Of a stretch of DNA of 64,000 nt, positions 33,027 through 43,274 are shown in pieces (position 1 is the first letter of the stretch; each line of letters begins with the position of its first letter). A program made the position numbers and the translations under genes. The notes beneath the pieces are model-generated. The model searched no databases and was not told the origin of the DNA. It saw nothing but the letters and a program-made list of their open reading frames with translations. The DNA lies in NCBI RefSeq assembly GCF_004193775.1, contig NC_041008.1, positions 43,371,136 through 43,435,135 on the forward strand, in the 5' to 3' direction. Source of the DNA: Glycine soja. Its lineage: Eukaryota; Streptophyta; Magnoliopsida; Fabales; Fabaceae.

Positions 33027-35096
33027 ATGGTTGTTGCAACTTCCATTTCTTCTCAACTTGAACATTCTCCCATAAAATCTAGCCTACTTAATCTCACTTT
33101 TCTCCCACAGAATACACAAATCAACACAATGGCAGCATGCCTGAAGCCACCTAGACTATCCAGCACAGAAGATGACTCTTTGATACTCTTTTCAACTTCT
33201 AATTCTCCTGAAGAGTCCAATAGTCCTTCTTCCTCTTTCTACCATTCACCACCAACATCACTTCATCAATTCAGAACTGCAAACAAACTTTCTGTGAGAA
33301 ATCTCTCCTACACTTTGCTTCCTCACAAGACCACTCCCTTATCATTTTTCCACCTGACTCAAAACCCAAAGCCTGTAAACATACTCAAGTCAGTCTCTTT
33401 TGTTGCCAGAAGTTCTGAGGTTGTTGCTGTTGTTGGTCCTAGTGGCACAGGAAAGTCTACCCTTCTGCGAATCATTTCCGGAAGGGTAAAAGATGAAGAT
33501 TTTGATCCTAAAAGTGTCTCAATCAATGATCAGCCTATGACTAGTCCAGCTCAGTTGAGGAAGACATGTGGCTTTGTGGCACAAGTGGACAATTTGCTTC
33601 CCATGCTAACAGTCAAAGAAACTTTGATGTATAGTGCAAAGTTTAGGCTAAAAGAAATGACACCAAAGGATAGAGAGAGGAGGGTAGAAAGCTTGTTGCA
33701 AGAGCTAGGCCTTTTTCATGTTGCAAATAGTTTTGTTGGGGATGAAGAGAATAGAGGGATATCCGGTGGAGAGAGGAAAAGGGTGTCTATTGGAGTTGAT
33801 ATGATTCACAATCCTCCAATTTTGCTCCTAGATGAGCCAACATCAGGTCTAGACAGTACTTCAGCTTTGCAAGTCATAGAGCTTCTGTCATCAATTGCTA
33901 AAGCAAAGCAAAGGACAGTGGTTCTTTCAATCCACCAACCCAGCTATAGAATATTGCAGTATATTTCCAAGTTCTTGATCCTCTCTCATGGTTCAGTTGT
34001 TCATAATGGTAGCCTAGAACAGCTAGAGGAAACCATAAGTAAACTGGGATTTCAAATTCCAACACAACTGAATGCTTTAGAGTTCTCCATGGAAATTATA
34101 CGTGGGTTGGAAGGTTCTGATTCCAAATATGACACTTGCACCATTGAGGAAAAGGAGCCATTTCCAAACCTCATGTGGCCAGAGGAAGAAAACTGTGGAG
34201 TCCAAATTCTCCGATCACAATGTAACAAGGAAAGTTATGGCAGTCTTTGTTATGCAAACTTGATTGAGATATTGTTTCTCTGCTCAAGATTTTGGAAGAT
34301 CATCTATAGAACAAAGCAGCTTTTCCTGGCCAGAACAATGCAAGCACTAGTTGGTGGCTTTGGGCTAGGAAGTGTTTACATAAAGATAAGAAGGGATGAA
34401 GGAGGAGCTGCTGAAAGGTTAGGTCTATTTGCATTTAGTCTTAGTTTTCTCCTCTCTTCTACAGTTGAAGCACTTCCAATATACCTTCAAGAGAGGATTG
34501 TTCTGATGAAAGAAGCCTCAAGGGGAGCCTATAGGATTTCCTCTTACATGATAGCCAACACATTTGTCTTCCTTCTATTCTTGTTTGTGGTATCTATACT
34601 TTTTGCTGTTCCTGTGTATTGGCTTGTAGGACTAAACCCTTCCCTTTCTGCCTTCACCTTCTTCACTTTAGTGGTTTGGCTCATTGTGCTCATGGCAAGT
34701 TCTTTGGTACTCTTCTTAAGTGCAGTATCTCCTGATTTCATTTCAGGTAACTCCCTCATCTGCACAGTTCTTGGAGCCTTCTTCCTCTTCTCTGGATACT
34801 TCATACCAAAGGAGAGCATCCCAAAGTATTGGCTTTTCATGTACTATGTGTCTCTCTATAGGTACCCTTTGGATGCACTCCTCACAAATGAGTATTGGAA
34901 TGTTAGAAATGAGTGTTTCTCACATCAAATAGAGGGATCACAGTGTCTGATCACTGGATTTGATGTGTTGAAGAGTAGAGGACTCGAAAGGGATAACAGG
35001 TGGATGAATGTGGGAATAATGTTGGGATTCTTTGTGTTTTATCGTGTGCTTTGTTGGATAATACTTGCACGAAAGGTCTCCAAGACAACAATATAG
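33027..35096 (+). CDS. ABC transporter G family half-transporter (ABCG4/8-like)
   Basis: A single-exon gene of 689 residues, as in this clade of plant WBC-type ABCG proteins. It is an ATP-driven exporter that works as a dimer, normally in the plasma membrane. The nucleotide-binding domain comes first: Walker A GPSGTGKS at 137-144, Q-loop QVDNLLPMLTV from 186, signature ISGGERKR from 245, Walker B ILLLDEP at 265-271, D-loop SGLD, and H-loop His in SIHQPS at 303. The ABC2 membrane domain follows from about 410, with hydrophobic segments such as FAFSLSFLLSS and FVFLLFLFVVSILFAVPVYW and the GAFFLFSGYFIP and YVSLYRYPLDALL signatures near the end. All key residues are present. The first 34 residues are Ser/Thr-rich. 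An in-frame ATG at 33129 (MAACLKPPRLS) may be the true start. Substrate unknown; waxes, cytokinins or other small molecules are known for relatives. Confidence 0.93.
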   Translation: MVVATSISSQLEHSPIKSSLLNLTFLPQNTQINTMAACLKPPRLSSTEDDSLILFSTSNSPEESNSPSSSFYHSPPTSLHQFRTANKLSVRNLSYTLLPHKTTPLSFFHLTQNPKPVNILKSVSFVARSSEVVAVVGPSGTGKSTLLRIISGRVKDEDFDPKSVSINDQPMTSPAQLRKTCGFVAQVDNLLPMLTVKETLMYSAKFRLKEMTPKDRERRVESLLQELGLFHVANSFVGDEENRGISGGERKRVSIGVDMIHNPPILLLDEPTSGLDSTSALQVIELLSSIAKAKQRTVVLSIHQPSYRILQYISKFLILSHGSVVHNGSLEQLEETISKLGFQIPTQLNALEFSMEIIRGLEGSDSKYDTCTIEEKEPFPNLMWPEEENCGVQILRSQCNKESYGSLCYANLIEILFLCSRFWKIIYRTKQLFLARTMQALVGGFGLGSVYIKIRRDEGGAAERLGLFAFSLSFLLSSTVEALPIYLQERIVLMKEASRGAYRISSYMIANTFVFLLFLFVVSILFAVPVYWLVGLNPSLSAFTFFTLVVWLIVLMASSLVLFLSAVSPDFISGNSLICTVLGAFFLFSGYFIPKESIPKYWLFMYYVSLYRYPLDALLTNEYWNVRNECFSHQIEGSQCLITGFDVLKSRGLERDNRWMNVGIMLGFFVFYRVLCWIILARKVSKTTI

Positions 35097-36032
35097 CAAG
35101 AGTTCCAAAGACAACAATATAGCTTACATCAATTAGTTATTACTTGAAAACAAAACATTGGCTTCAAAGACTTCATTAGAGTTCACTGTTCACATAAAGT
35201 AGTGCACGTATGACAGAATAGGCCTTGTACTCAAAACCAATCACTTTCAAGTTTCAAGCACTATTAGTTTTATGAAATGGTGAAATTCTATGCTACAAAT
35301 TTATTCTAGGAATATGCGAATATATGTCTTCCCACTTCTCATAATCACATTATAGTTGTCCTCTTTCCTTTGTCTCTTGAAACGTGAAGGATGAAAATAA
35401 CTACAAGGTTTTAATATGTTTACAATCCTTACGACAACAATGAAGAACTAAATCAAATCCTTAAACTTGGAAGGCCAGATGGATGAACGTTTGGGCCTAG
35501 CCAAATATTGGGCCGAATTGCTATCAAAACACAAATTAATTCATTCTCTATTTTTTTTCTGTAGAAAAAACTTCAATAGTTGTACAAACATTAAATTTCC
35601 TGAAAACCTTTCTCACCAGTTTCTGGCACTCCTCTGCGGCAGAAGCCAACTCTCCCTACAATTCTTGTATCTTTCTGCCACACTCTTTCTTGTTTCGCTT
35701 CAGCTTCTGCTCCCAAAGGTGGCAAACCGAATCAGCATGAAAATACCACACATTATCTATGAAAACTGTGAACTTATTAAGCGAGCTATTACTATTAGGG
35801 GTTCACTTTACATGTACTAGACAGCAGTCAGAAGGAAACAAGGAGTTCACATCAGCAAGTCAAAAGAAATTGCAGTCATTAAGTCTGTGTAATCTGTATA
35901 AACATTTGGAATTCTCTGTTCTAGCAAAGACTCCGCACTTACCTGGTTAATATCATATGATCTTTTAGGAGTATTGTCCGTATTCTCCAAACCATACTGC
36001 TCCTGAGCACCATAAACATCTCAAGTATAAAT
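35097..36032. other. Intergenic, 3' flank of the ABCG gene
   Basis: It contains the likely 3' untranslated region just after 35096. The rest, including short open frames at 35467-35950, shows no recognisable family. Confidence 0.4.
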
Positions 36033-36492
36033 GAATGTACTTGAAAACTACTGGATTCAATGTAATAAAAAGAACAAGGTTAAAATTTTCTGAAGTACAC
36101 ACTATACTTTGAAACTGCATATTATCAAATAACAAACATTACTCTTATGGGAGGAACCCTTGCTCAGTCTATCCAGAAATGAATAGTTGAATACAATAAA
36201 CCATAAAATTTTCATCACACTCACAACAAATCAAACACAAATGATGCACAAATGAATGTACTTCAGAAATGAATGTACTTGAAAACTACTGGATTCAATG
36301 TAATAAAAAGAACAAGGTTAAAATTTTCTGAAGTACACACTATACTTTGAAACTGCATATTATCAAATAACAAACATGTACTCTTATCGGAGGAACCCTT
36401 GCTCAGTCTATCCTGAAATGAATAGTTGAATACAATAAACCATAAAATTTTCATCACACTCACAACAAATCAAACACAAATGATGCACAAAT
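36033..36492. repeat. Tandem duplication, 238-bp unit, two copies
   Basis: Units start at 36033 and 36271 with GAATGTACTTGAAAACTACT and are nearly identical. They differ by a 1-base insertion (AAACATTACTC/AAACATGTACTC) and single substitutions (TATGGG/TATCGG; CCAG/CCTG). Their near identity suggests a recent event. Confidence 0.9.
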
Positions 36493-36524
36493 CAACATGA
36501 ATGGTGTGAATGGTTTTTCATTGC

Positions 36525-36860
36525 AATTACTCTGCTCCACAAAGTGAGATAAAGGTTAGGGATTAAAAATATCAAAGCGCAAAAGTAATCACGTTATCTG
36601 AGGTGTGTCAAAATCACAATTTAAGATTGATAAGGTGCAGAGAAAATCACAATACTCTGCTACACAAAGTGAGTTAAAGTATGAGAAAATCACAATTGAA
36701 GATTGCTAAGGTGCGGAGAAAATTGCAATATCTCTACTCCACAAAGTGAGATAAAGGTTAGGGATTAAGAAAATCAAAGTGAGCAAGCAAAAGTAATCAT
36801 GCTATTGGAGGTGTGAGAAATCACGACTGAAGATTGCAAAGGTGCATTCAAAATTGTGAT
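36525..36860. repeat. Degenerate short repeats (CTCTGCTCCACAAAGTGAG)
   Basis: CTCTGCTCCACAAAGTGAG and variants recur at about 36530, 36655 and 36733. Each is followed by AAAGGTTAGGGATTA and AATCACAATTGAAGATTG-type sequence. This is an irregular tandem array of about 80-125 bp spacing. Confidence 0.6.
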
Positions 36861-37159
36861 TGAAGATCAAAGAAGCATGAATTTGGACATGACACCGACA
36901 CGGACACACACCTGATAAAAAACATGGGACATGTGAACACGGCGGGAACCTATCTATACGAAAAATATGATCAATATCAACATGACAAATTTAAATATGA
37001 TCAAACACGACAATAAAATTTATTTATTCATATGATAATAAATCTAAGAAAAAATACTAACTACTAAGAGGCATCAAGAGATATGTCATACGTCTAACAA
37101 AAAGTACTAACACCAAGAGGCATCAAGTCTAACAAAAAGTTTAAATACTAGTCTATTAA

Positions 37160-37640
37160 AGTCCTTGGTCATCATCATTGAAAAAGATAGCTTTTAAAAC
37201 TGGTTCATCAAGAGATAAATTGACTATTTCAAGGATTCAATCGTCATCAAGTGAAAACCTATCTCATGCAATATCCCACATTCTAATTTCCTCTTCATTG
37301 TAGTTTGAGGAATTTCTTGAAATGAGACAAAGATTTCTATGAGCATATACAAGATCATTTGCTCTTTTAGGTGTTATCTTAATTCTTTTCAAACTATGTA
37401 TGAAAATGTAGGTCTTCCAATTCCTTTCATAGCAAGAAGATGAAGATGGTTACCTAAGTAGCTTAAGGACAAACTCTTGAAGTGTTGGTGCATGAACACC
37501 ACAAACAAGCCACCAAGATTTTGCATCCAATTCACCTCTATCCCTTAAAGAGTTAACATCATGAAAGCCTTCTCTTCCTCCAGAAAAATTTTGCAATCTC
37601 CAAATCGACTTGTCTCCTTACATCCACATCATCAAAGTAT
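37160..37640 (-). pseudogene. hAT transposase C-terminal relic
   Basis: Minus-strand translation gives SSSSCYERNWKTYIFIHSL, then KRANDLVYAHRNLCLISRN and NEEEIRMWDIA. This is the hAT dimerisation region found at the C-terminus of plant hAT transposases (compare the family pattern SS.CERNWS.F..IH...RN.L...R.NDLV.VHYNLRL). Upstream it reads LDAKSWWLVCGVHAPTLQEF. Stops interrupt it and the catalytic N-terminal part is missing. It is a dead relic and not obviously linked to the hAT foldback at 3304-4770. Confidence 0.65.
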
Positions 37641-38202
37641 CTTCTTAAGCATTTCTTCCTTTCATCAGTATGTTCCACAACTTGATGTGGGGAAATGGAT
37701 CTTCGCTTAGCTATTCATGACTATAATATCTACAACATTAAAAAAAATATAAACATAAATTAATATAACCCACAAAGAAATGCATGTAAAAAAATATAAT
37801 CATAAATTAATTTAAGGATATAAAGTATTACCTTGGATTTAAAGAATGTGTTAGACAATGAAGAGGTGTGTTGTGACACCCTCTACCCCACACATATATG
37901 TACTAATAATAGAAGGAATAAGAATGCAGAATTAATTAAAAAATTTAAAACACATTTAAATAAAAGCATTTTAAAAGGGTAAAAGGCTCACATTCACTTT
38001 TCTAACATCATAATAGAACTTGTACAAATAAATATTAAAATTATTTCAGCTCAAAACAAGGTAGTCCAAAACACTAAAGAATAAACTAAAGACTCAGCAT
38101 GCGAAACAAAATGATAAAAACTATATGTCGAGAACTTCATGCAATCTATCTTTAGTAATAAAAGAATAACTAGTTCTTCCACGTGTCACCTCCTCTAAAA
38201 AC
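37641..38202. other. Intergenic repeat-like DNA
   Basis: At about 37873 TGTGACACCCTCTACCCC resembles a legume gypsy LTR start, but no matching end was found. The large palindrome begins at 38203. Confidence 0.35.
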
Positions 38203-38484
38203 AAATAGAAGAGAAAAAATCTCTAAAAAAAGGAAAAACAAATGAAAAAAAGTTAGAGAGGAAATTAAACAAAATTGAGCAATAATTTTTTTTTATTGGT
38301 TGTGACATGTGTTTTATAAAAGACCAAATTTTTCTATTTTTATTTAATATAATAATATATAATAGATAAAAGTAAATTTTACTTTTTTTATATTTGTTAA
38401 TGTAATATAAACTATCTTGTAAATATGAACATTATAACTTAAAATATAGTATTACACAAAAATGAATATTTAATAAAATACATA

Positions 38485-38515
<31 letters not shown>
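38485..38515. repeat. AAT microsatellite in left arm
   Basis: AATAATAAT repeat of about 10 units. Its mirror, an ATT repeat of about 15 units, lies at about 39934-39979 in the right arm. The length difference between arms is one of their few clear differences. Confidence 0.8.
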
Positions 38516-38517
<2 letters not shown>

Positions 38518-39059
38518 GAAACGAAACATGAAAAAAAAAGAAAAAAAAAAGAAAGAAGAAAAAATAATGGAAAAAATACACTTTGTAACATATTGAACGA
38601 GTGAATAGGCAATTTAGTCCCTCAGATTGTACCCATTTTGCATATTAGTCTCTAACTTAATATTAAATTCAAAATAGTCTCTATCTTTGCATAAGTGTTG
38701 CAAAATAGTCCTTCCGTTAAATTTTAAAGTAACGTCGTTAGTGAGGTCAATTTTAGTGTCACGTGGACTATCCAACATAGCACTAAAGGATGACATGGCA
38801 TGACACGTGGACGTGCCTCTTAAAAGATGTCACATCATTTGATGATAACAAAACGAGTAAATAGGCAAGTTAGTCCCTGACTTTGTACCCCTATTGCATA
38901 TTAGTCCCTAACTTAATGAAAAATTCAAAATAGTCCCTATCTTTTGCATAAGTATTGCAAAATAATCCTTCTGTTAAATTTTAAAGTAACGCTGTTAATG
39001 AGGTCAATTTTAGTGCCACGTCATTGGATGATGATAAAATGAGTGGCTTCTTCGAATTT

Positions 39060-39427
39060 GATGGTTCTGAACCAATTGAGACATATATACGAAAAAGAAT
39101 TCACACACACTTGCACAAATAAAAAGAACCAAAAATCCACAACAATAACCTTATCTTTGTAGCCGTCAACACCAATGGGCGAGGTCTGCATAACCATTCT
39201 CTTTTCCTCTTTTTTTTTCTTCAATTACCATCAATGTATCATTCCGGGTTCTGATTCTTTTTTTTTTTGTGTTTTGAATAGGAAGAGAAAAAACCAGAGG
39301 AAAACAAAGTGGAGGAGAAAAAAGCAAATGAAGCAGAAAAGAAAGAAGAAGAGAAAAAACTAGAGGAATCAAAAGATGACAAGGAATCCAAGGAGGAATC
39401 TACGCCGCCAGAAATCGTGCAAGGCAC
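39060..39427 (+). pseudogene. Captured 5' end of a HIPP gene
   Basis: The loop of the palindrome contains a leader (about 39060-39174) and a first exon of three codons, ATGGGCGAG (39175-39183), followed by GT. An intron ends TTGAATAG at 39281, and exon 2 starts at 39282. Exon 2 reads EEKKPEENKVEEKKANEAEK, then KLEESKDDKESKEESTPPEI, and stops matching at V. This is the N-terminal Lys/Glu-rich region of heavy-metal-associated isoprenylated plant proteins (HIPP7-like). The HMA domain with its CEGC metal site, expected next, is absent. The captured DNA ends at CCAGAAATCGTGC, which reappears inverted at 39456-39468. Confidence 0.75.
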
Positions 39428-39931
39428 AACCTTTGCAATGCATGGACACTTTAAGCACGATTTCTGGCATCTTTTAAGTTAGGGACTATTTTGCAATACT
39501 TATACAAAAGATAGGGACTATTTTGAATTTTTCATTAAGTTAGGGACTAATATGCAATATGGGTACAAAGTCAGGGACTAAATTGCCTATTTACTCGTTT
39601 TGTTATCATCAAATGACGTGACATCTTTTAAGAGGCACGCCCACGTGTCATGCCACGTCATCCTTTAGTGCCACATTGGATAGTCCGCGTGGCACTAAAA
39701 TTAACCTCACTAACGGCGTTACTTTAAAATTTAACGGAAGGACTATTTTGCAACACTTATGCAAAGATAGGGACTATTTTGAATTTAATATTAAGTTAGA
39801 GACTAATATGCAAAATGGGTACAATCTCAGGGACTAAATTGCCTATTCACTCGTTCAATATGTTACAAAGTGTATTTTTTCCATTATTTTTTCTTCTTTC
39901 TTTTTTTTTCTTTTTTTTCATGTTTCGTTTC

Positions 39932-39979
<48 letters not shown>

Positions 39980-40261
39980 TATGTATTTTATTAAATATTC
40001 ATTTTTGTGTAATACTATATTTTAAGTTATAATGTTCATATTTACAAGATAGTTTATATTACATTAACAAATATAAAAAAAGTAAAATTTACTTTTATCT
40101 ATTATATATTATTATATTAAATAAAAGTAGAAAAATTTGGTCTTTTATAAAACACATGTCACAACCAATAAAAAAAAATTATTGCTCAATTTTGTTTAAT
40201 TTCCTCTCTAACTTTTTTTCATTTGTTTTTCCTTTTTTTAGAGATTTTTTCTCTTCTATTT

Positions 40262-40465
40262 TCTAATAAAACACAACTCCTACCAACTCCATTTCACTTT
40301 TTTCCTCTCTCATTATTGTTACATATGTAAAATATATTTATAACTTATCAAATTATTATGATATTACATACTATTATTTATGTATTATATTAAATAATTT
40401 TGTTGTTTTAATATTACATAATAATTTTTATTTTTTAAATAATATGAATCAATATTTTATTAATT

Positions 40466-40511
<46 letters not shown>

Positions 40512-40640
40512 TTTTATCCTTCTTAGGATACATGTAACTCTTTTAACTTTTTCGTTCGAAAACTTTTCTTTTTAATTAGCTTTTCTCTTATCTTTTTTTC
40601 TCTTTCATATTTATACATATATCTATTTCTTATAAATATA
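40262..40640. other. AT-rich DNA with TA microsatellite
   Basis: A (TA)n tract of about 19 units lies at roughly 40469-40505. No gene is seen. Confidence 0.6.
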
Positions 40641-41540
40641 TTGTTTTAAAGTGATAGCCATTTTTTGGGGAATGATGGGGACGAGACTGATATATCGGAC
40701 CCCAAATGGTAACATTTTTTACTTATTTTATAAAATTATTTTTACTTAAAAATCATATAAAAAAATTAAAATAATTTCATAAGTAAATATTTTGTTGATT
40801 AATATTTGTATTAGTAGGTTAAGATTTTTATACTAAAAATTAATTTAAATCTAATTTAAAATATGACAATATATTATTTTTAAGTAGTGGCTATATTTAA
40901 TGATTAAGAATGGGGATGAGACACATATAGCCAACCCTAAACAGGAATCTAAACAGGAATGGAGGTGGGTAAAAATTAATTATAAATTAATTAGTTAAGT
41001 TTATTTTAACTTTAAAATTTTATAAAATGATTTTTAAATAGACATTGTATAAAATAAATTTAAATAACTTTATAAATAAATATTTTGTTAATTAATATTT
41101 ATATTATAAAGTTGAGATTTTTATACTAAAAATTATTCTAAATCTAATTTAAAATATCTATAAATATATTATTATAAGGAAATAGCAATTTGACAATGAT
41201 GGGGACATGGTAAATATACCTAACCCCCAAATGGGAGTGATGGTAGATACCAAATTTTATTTATGATAAAGATTAAGGATGGGGACGAGAGTGGGAACGG
41301 GGGAGTGGAGATGGGGACAGGGGTTGGGGTAGGGAATGACATACCATCTTTGTTTTATCCCGTTGTCATGTCTATTCAAAATCATAACTTATATATTTTT
41401 TAATATTAAATAATTATAGATTTTGATATGTTTAAAATACATTTTACTCCTTTAATTATTTTGTTTTAATTTTATTGAGTGGAGATGGGGATGGGAACAA
41501 GAACAACATCCATGTCTCCACTTTGTCCCGATCTCATATT
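40640..41540. repeat. Degenerate tandem repeat, about 240-290 bp period
   Basis: GAATGATGGGGACGAGACTG (about 40670), GAATGGGGATGAGACACAT (about 40908) and CAATGATGGGGACATGG (about 41190) start successive units. Each continues into AAAATTTTATAAAATGATTTT, TATTTTGTTAATTAATATTT and TTTTTATACTAAAAATTA segments. A G-rich run, GGGGACGAGAGTGGGAACGGGGG, lies at about 41282 and a related run at about 41485. No coding sequence. Confidence 0.65.
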
Positions 41541-43274
41541 TATTCACAATCATTACTTATAAATTTTCTGATTTAAAATAATTACAGATTTTGATAAAAT
41601 TAAAATACCATTTAGTCTTTTAAGTATTTTATTTTTTGGTTTTAATTTTATTTTCAAAATTAAAAAAATGTTATGAATCAATGGAGTAAAAAAAGACGTG
41701 TTTTTAATATACAAATTTGTATCCCAAAGGTTTTCATCTTATTGTTTTATTCTTGTTAACCACAAAAAATATAGTTTAGATTTTTATAATCAATATACTC
41801 ATCACATAAATATTCATTCTAGCATTAACCTTAATATTGATTCTAGCAATAACCTTAATTAATTGGAAATATATTATATTATTTATATTTATTACCTATA
41901 AATCTTACAAAAACAGTCGAGTGACCCGTGTAGTGGCAAGGATCTCATATCATGCTAGTTAATCCTAAAATGTTGTTGTTTTGAACTAGGCTCATCAGCC
42001 AAACCTGACCTGCGATGGTAGAATAAAATACTCATTCACTCTAATTTGCACTTGTTAACTCTCCTTATTATTGACTCTATTTTGATTTTTCTAATATCAA
42101 ATAAAAGTCGTGAATCAGCTCACCACTTCCAACTTTTAGTAACTGTTATTGTCATATAAAGCTTGCACGTACACTACTAATCTTTCAGTATCATATATTA
42201 TTAAATATGTGTATAAAGGCTACACACTACTAATCTTTCATTTTGTTTAATGTACGTACCTCACAATCTTATAAAATATATAAATTTTAAATGATAAGAA
42301 GAAAAAAATGTTAAAAAATTGTATTTGATAATATATTAATAATCTCCTCTTTTCTAATTAAGAAAGTAAACAAGATTATTTTAAAGTTAATGATGACAAG
42401 TAACAACCTGGCAAAAAAGTTGCAAGTTGAGCCAAAAGACAAAACAAAAGCAACTACCGGACTTGGCGTTGGTACAGTTACACACCTATGAATAGCAAAT
42501 GCATCCACTTGCACCTGAAGTGGAGAATGCCTTTTGTATATTCACAATAATTTACTTTGATTCTGATGCAGACAAATTGGAATGTTTATGATGATCAAGA
42601 TTTGAGTCCAGTCAGTCCCAATCAGCAACCTATGATATTCTTTTACTTTTGGGGTGTCATTACCTTTCGTGCTCCACATTGAACAGTGACCACCCACTTA
42701 TTGTACCATCTTCTTCATTCACTGCCAATTCCACTTTCTCTCAGTGCATGCATGTAATAGTCTTCAGTTCTTGGAGTCCGCAAAGCTAGTTATAGTAACC
42801 TCTTCAAAGTTCAAAACTTCCCTTTTTTGTCCTAGCTTGCACATGTTGTCACTGTTGAAAGTACAAGTCTTTTTCTCTCATTTGCAGTTTCATTTGCCCC
42901 GCATTTCTTTGCTTTAAACTACTCTTCTCATTGCTTTTGTCCAAAGTTCCCTTCTTTGTCTCGTTTTCTGATTCAAAGTTTGAATTGTGAAATTTTTTTC
43001 TAGTTCAAGGACGGGCCTGTGTTATTAATTAAGTTTACATGAATTTCAGTTTCTAGGATTTTTTGTTTTGCACAAATGACCAGTGACAACACTTGAAGCA
43101 AGGAAAGATTTCGATTGAGTACATTTTTATGAACAGAACCTATGATTGTGGTTAGCTTTAGTAGGTGTCAATGGGGTTTAATTAACAGCTGTTATAGGTA
43201 GCATTGAGTTGGTTTGAGTTTTGGAGATTTAGAGAATTCATATTTGAACAACAGAATAAGTAAAGAATTGAAAG
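41541..43274 (+). promoter_or_regulatory. Upstream region of the HPAT/RDN1-like gene
   Basis: No coding exon is seen between the repeats and the start codon at 43275. The stretch from about 42500 is less AT-rich and probably contains promoter and leader. A definite TATA box was not assigned. Confidence 0.35.

Larger units (their letters stand above)
38203..40261. mobile_element. Long-armed foldback element (Pack-MULE-like), 2.06 kb
   Basis: The left arm, 38203 to about 38970, is the reverse complement of the right arm, about 39480 to 40261, with few differences over roughly 0.77 kb. Landmarks pair in mirror order: AAATAGAAGAG/CTCTTCTATTT at the tips, a Mu-sized flank TCTAAAAAC versus TCTAATAAA (7 of 9 matching), an AAT/ATT microsatellite, and CGTGTCATGCCA. 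Within each arm, a unit built on TTAGTCCCTNA, CAAAATAGTCCCTATC and GTTAAATTTTAAAGTAACG is repeated twice. The 0.5-kb loop carries the 5' end of a host gene. A transcript through it would fold into a long double-stranded RNA. Confidence 0.82.

Noticed and set aside
39166..39427. Minus-strand Ser/Phe-rich frames over the HIPP fragment
   Set aside because: They are shadows of the Lys/Glu-rich HIPP exon on the plus strand.
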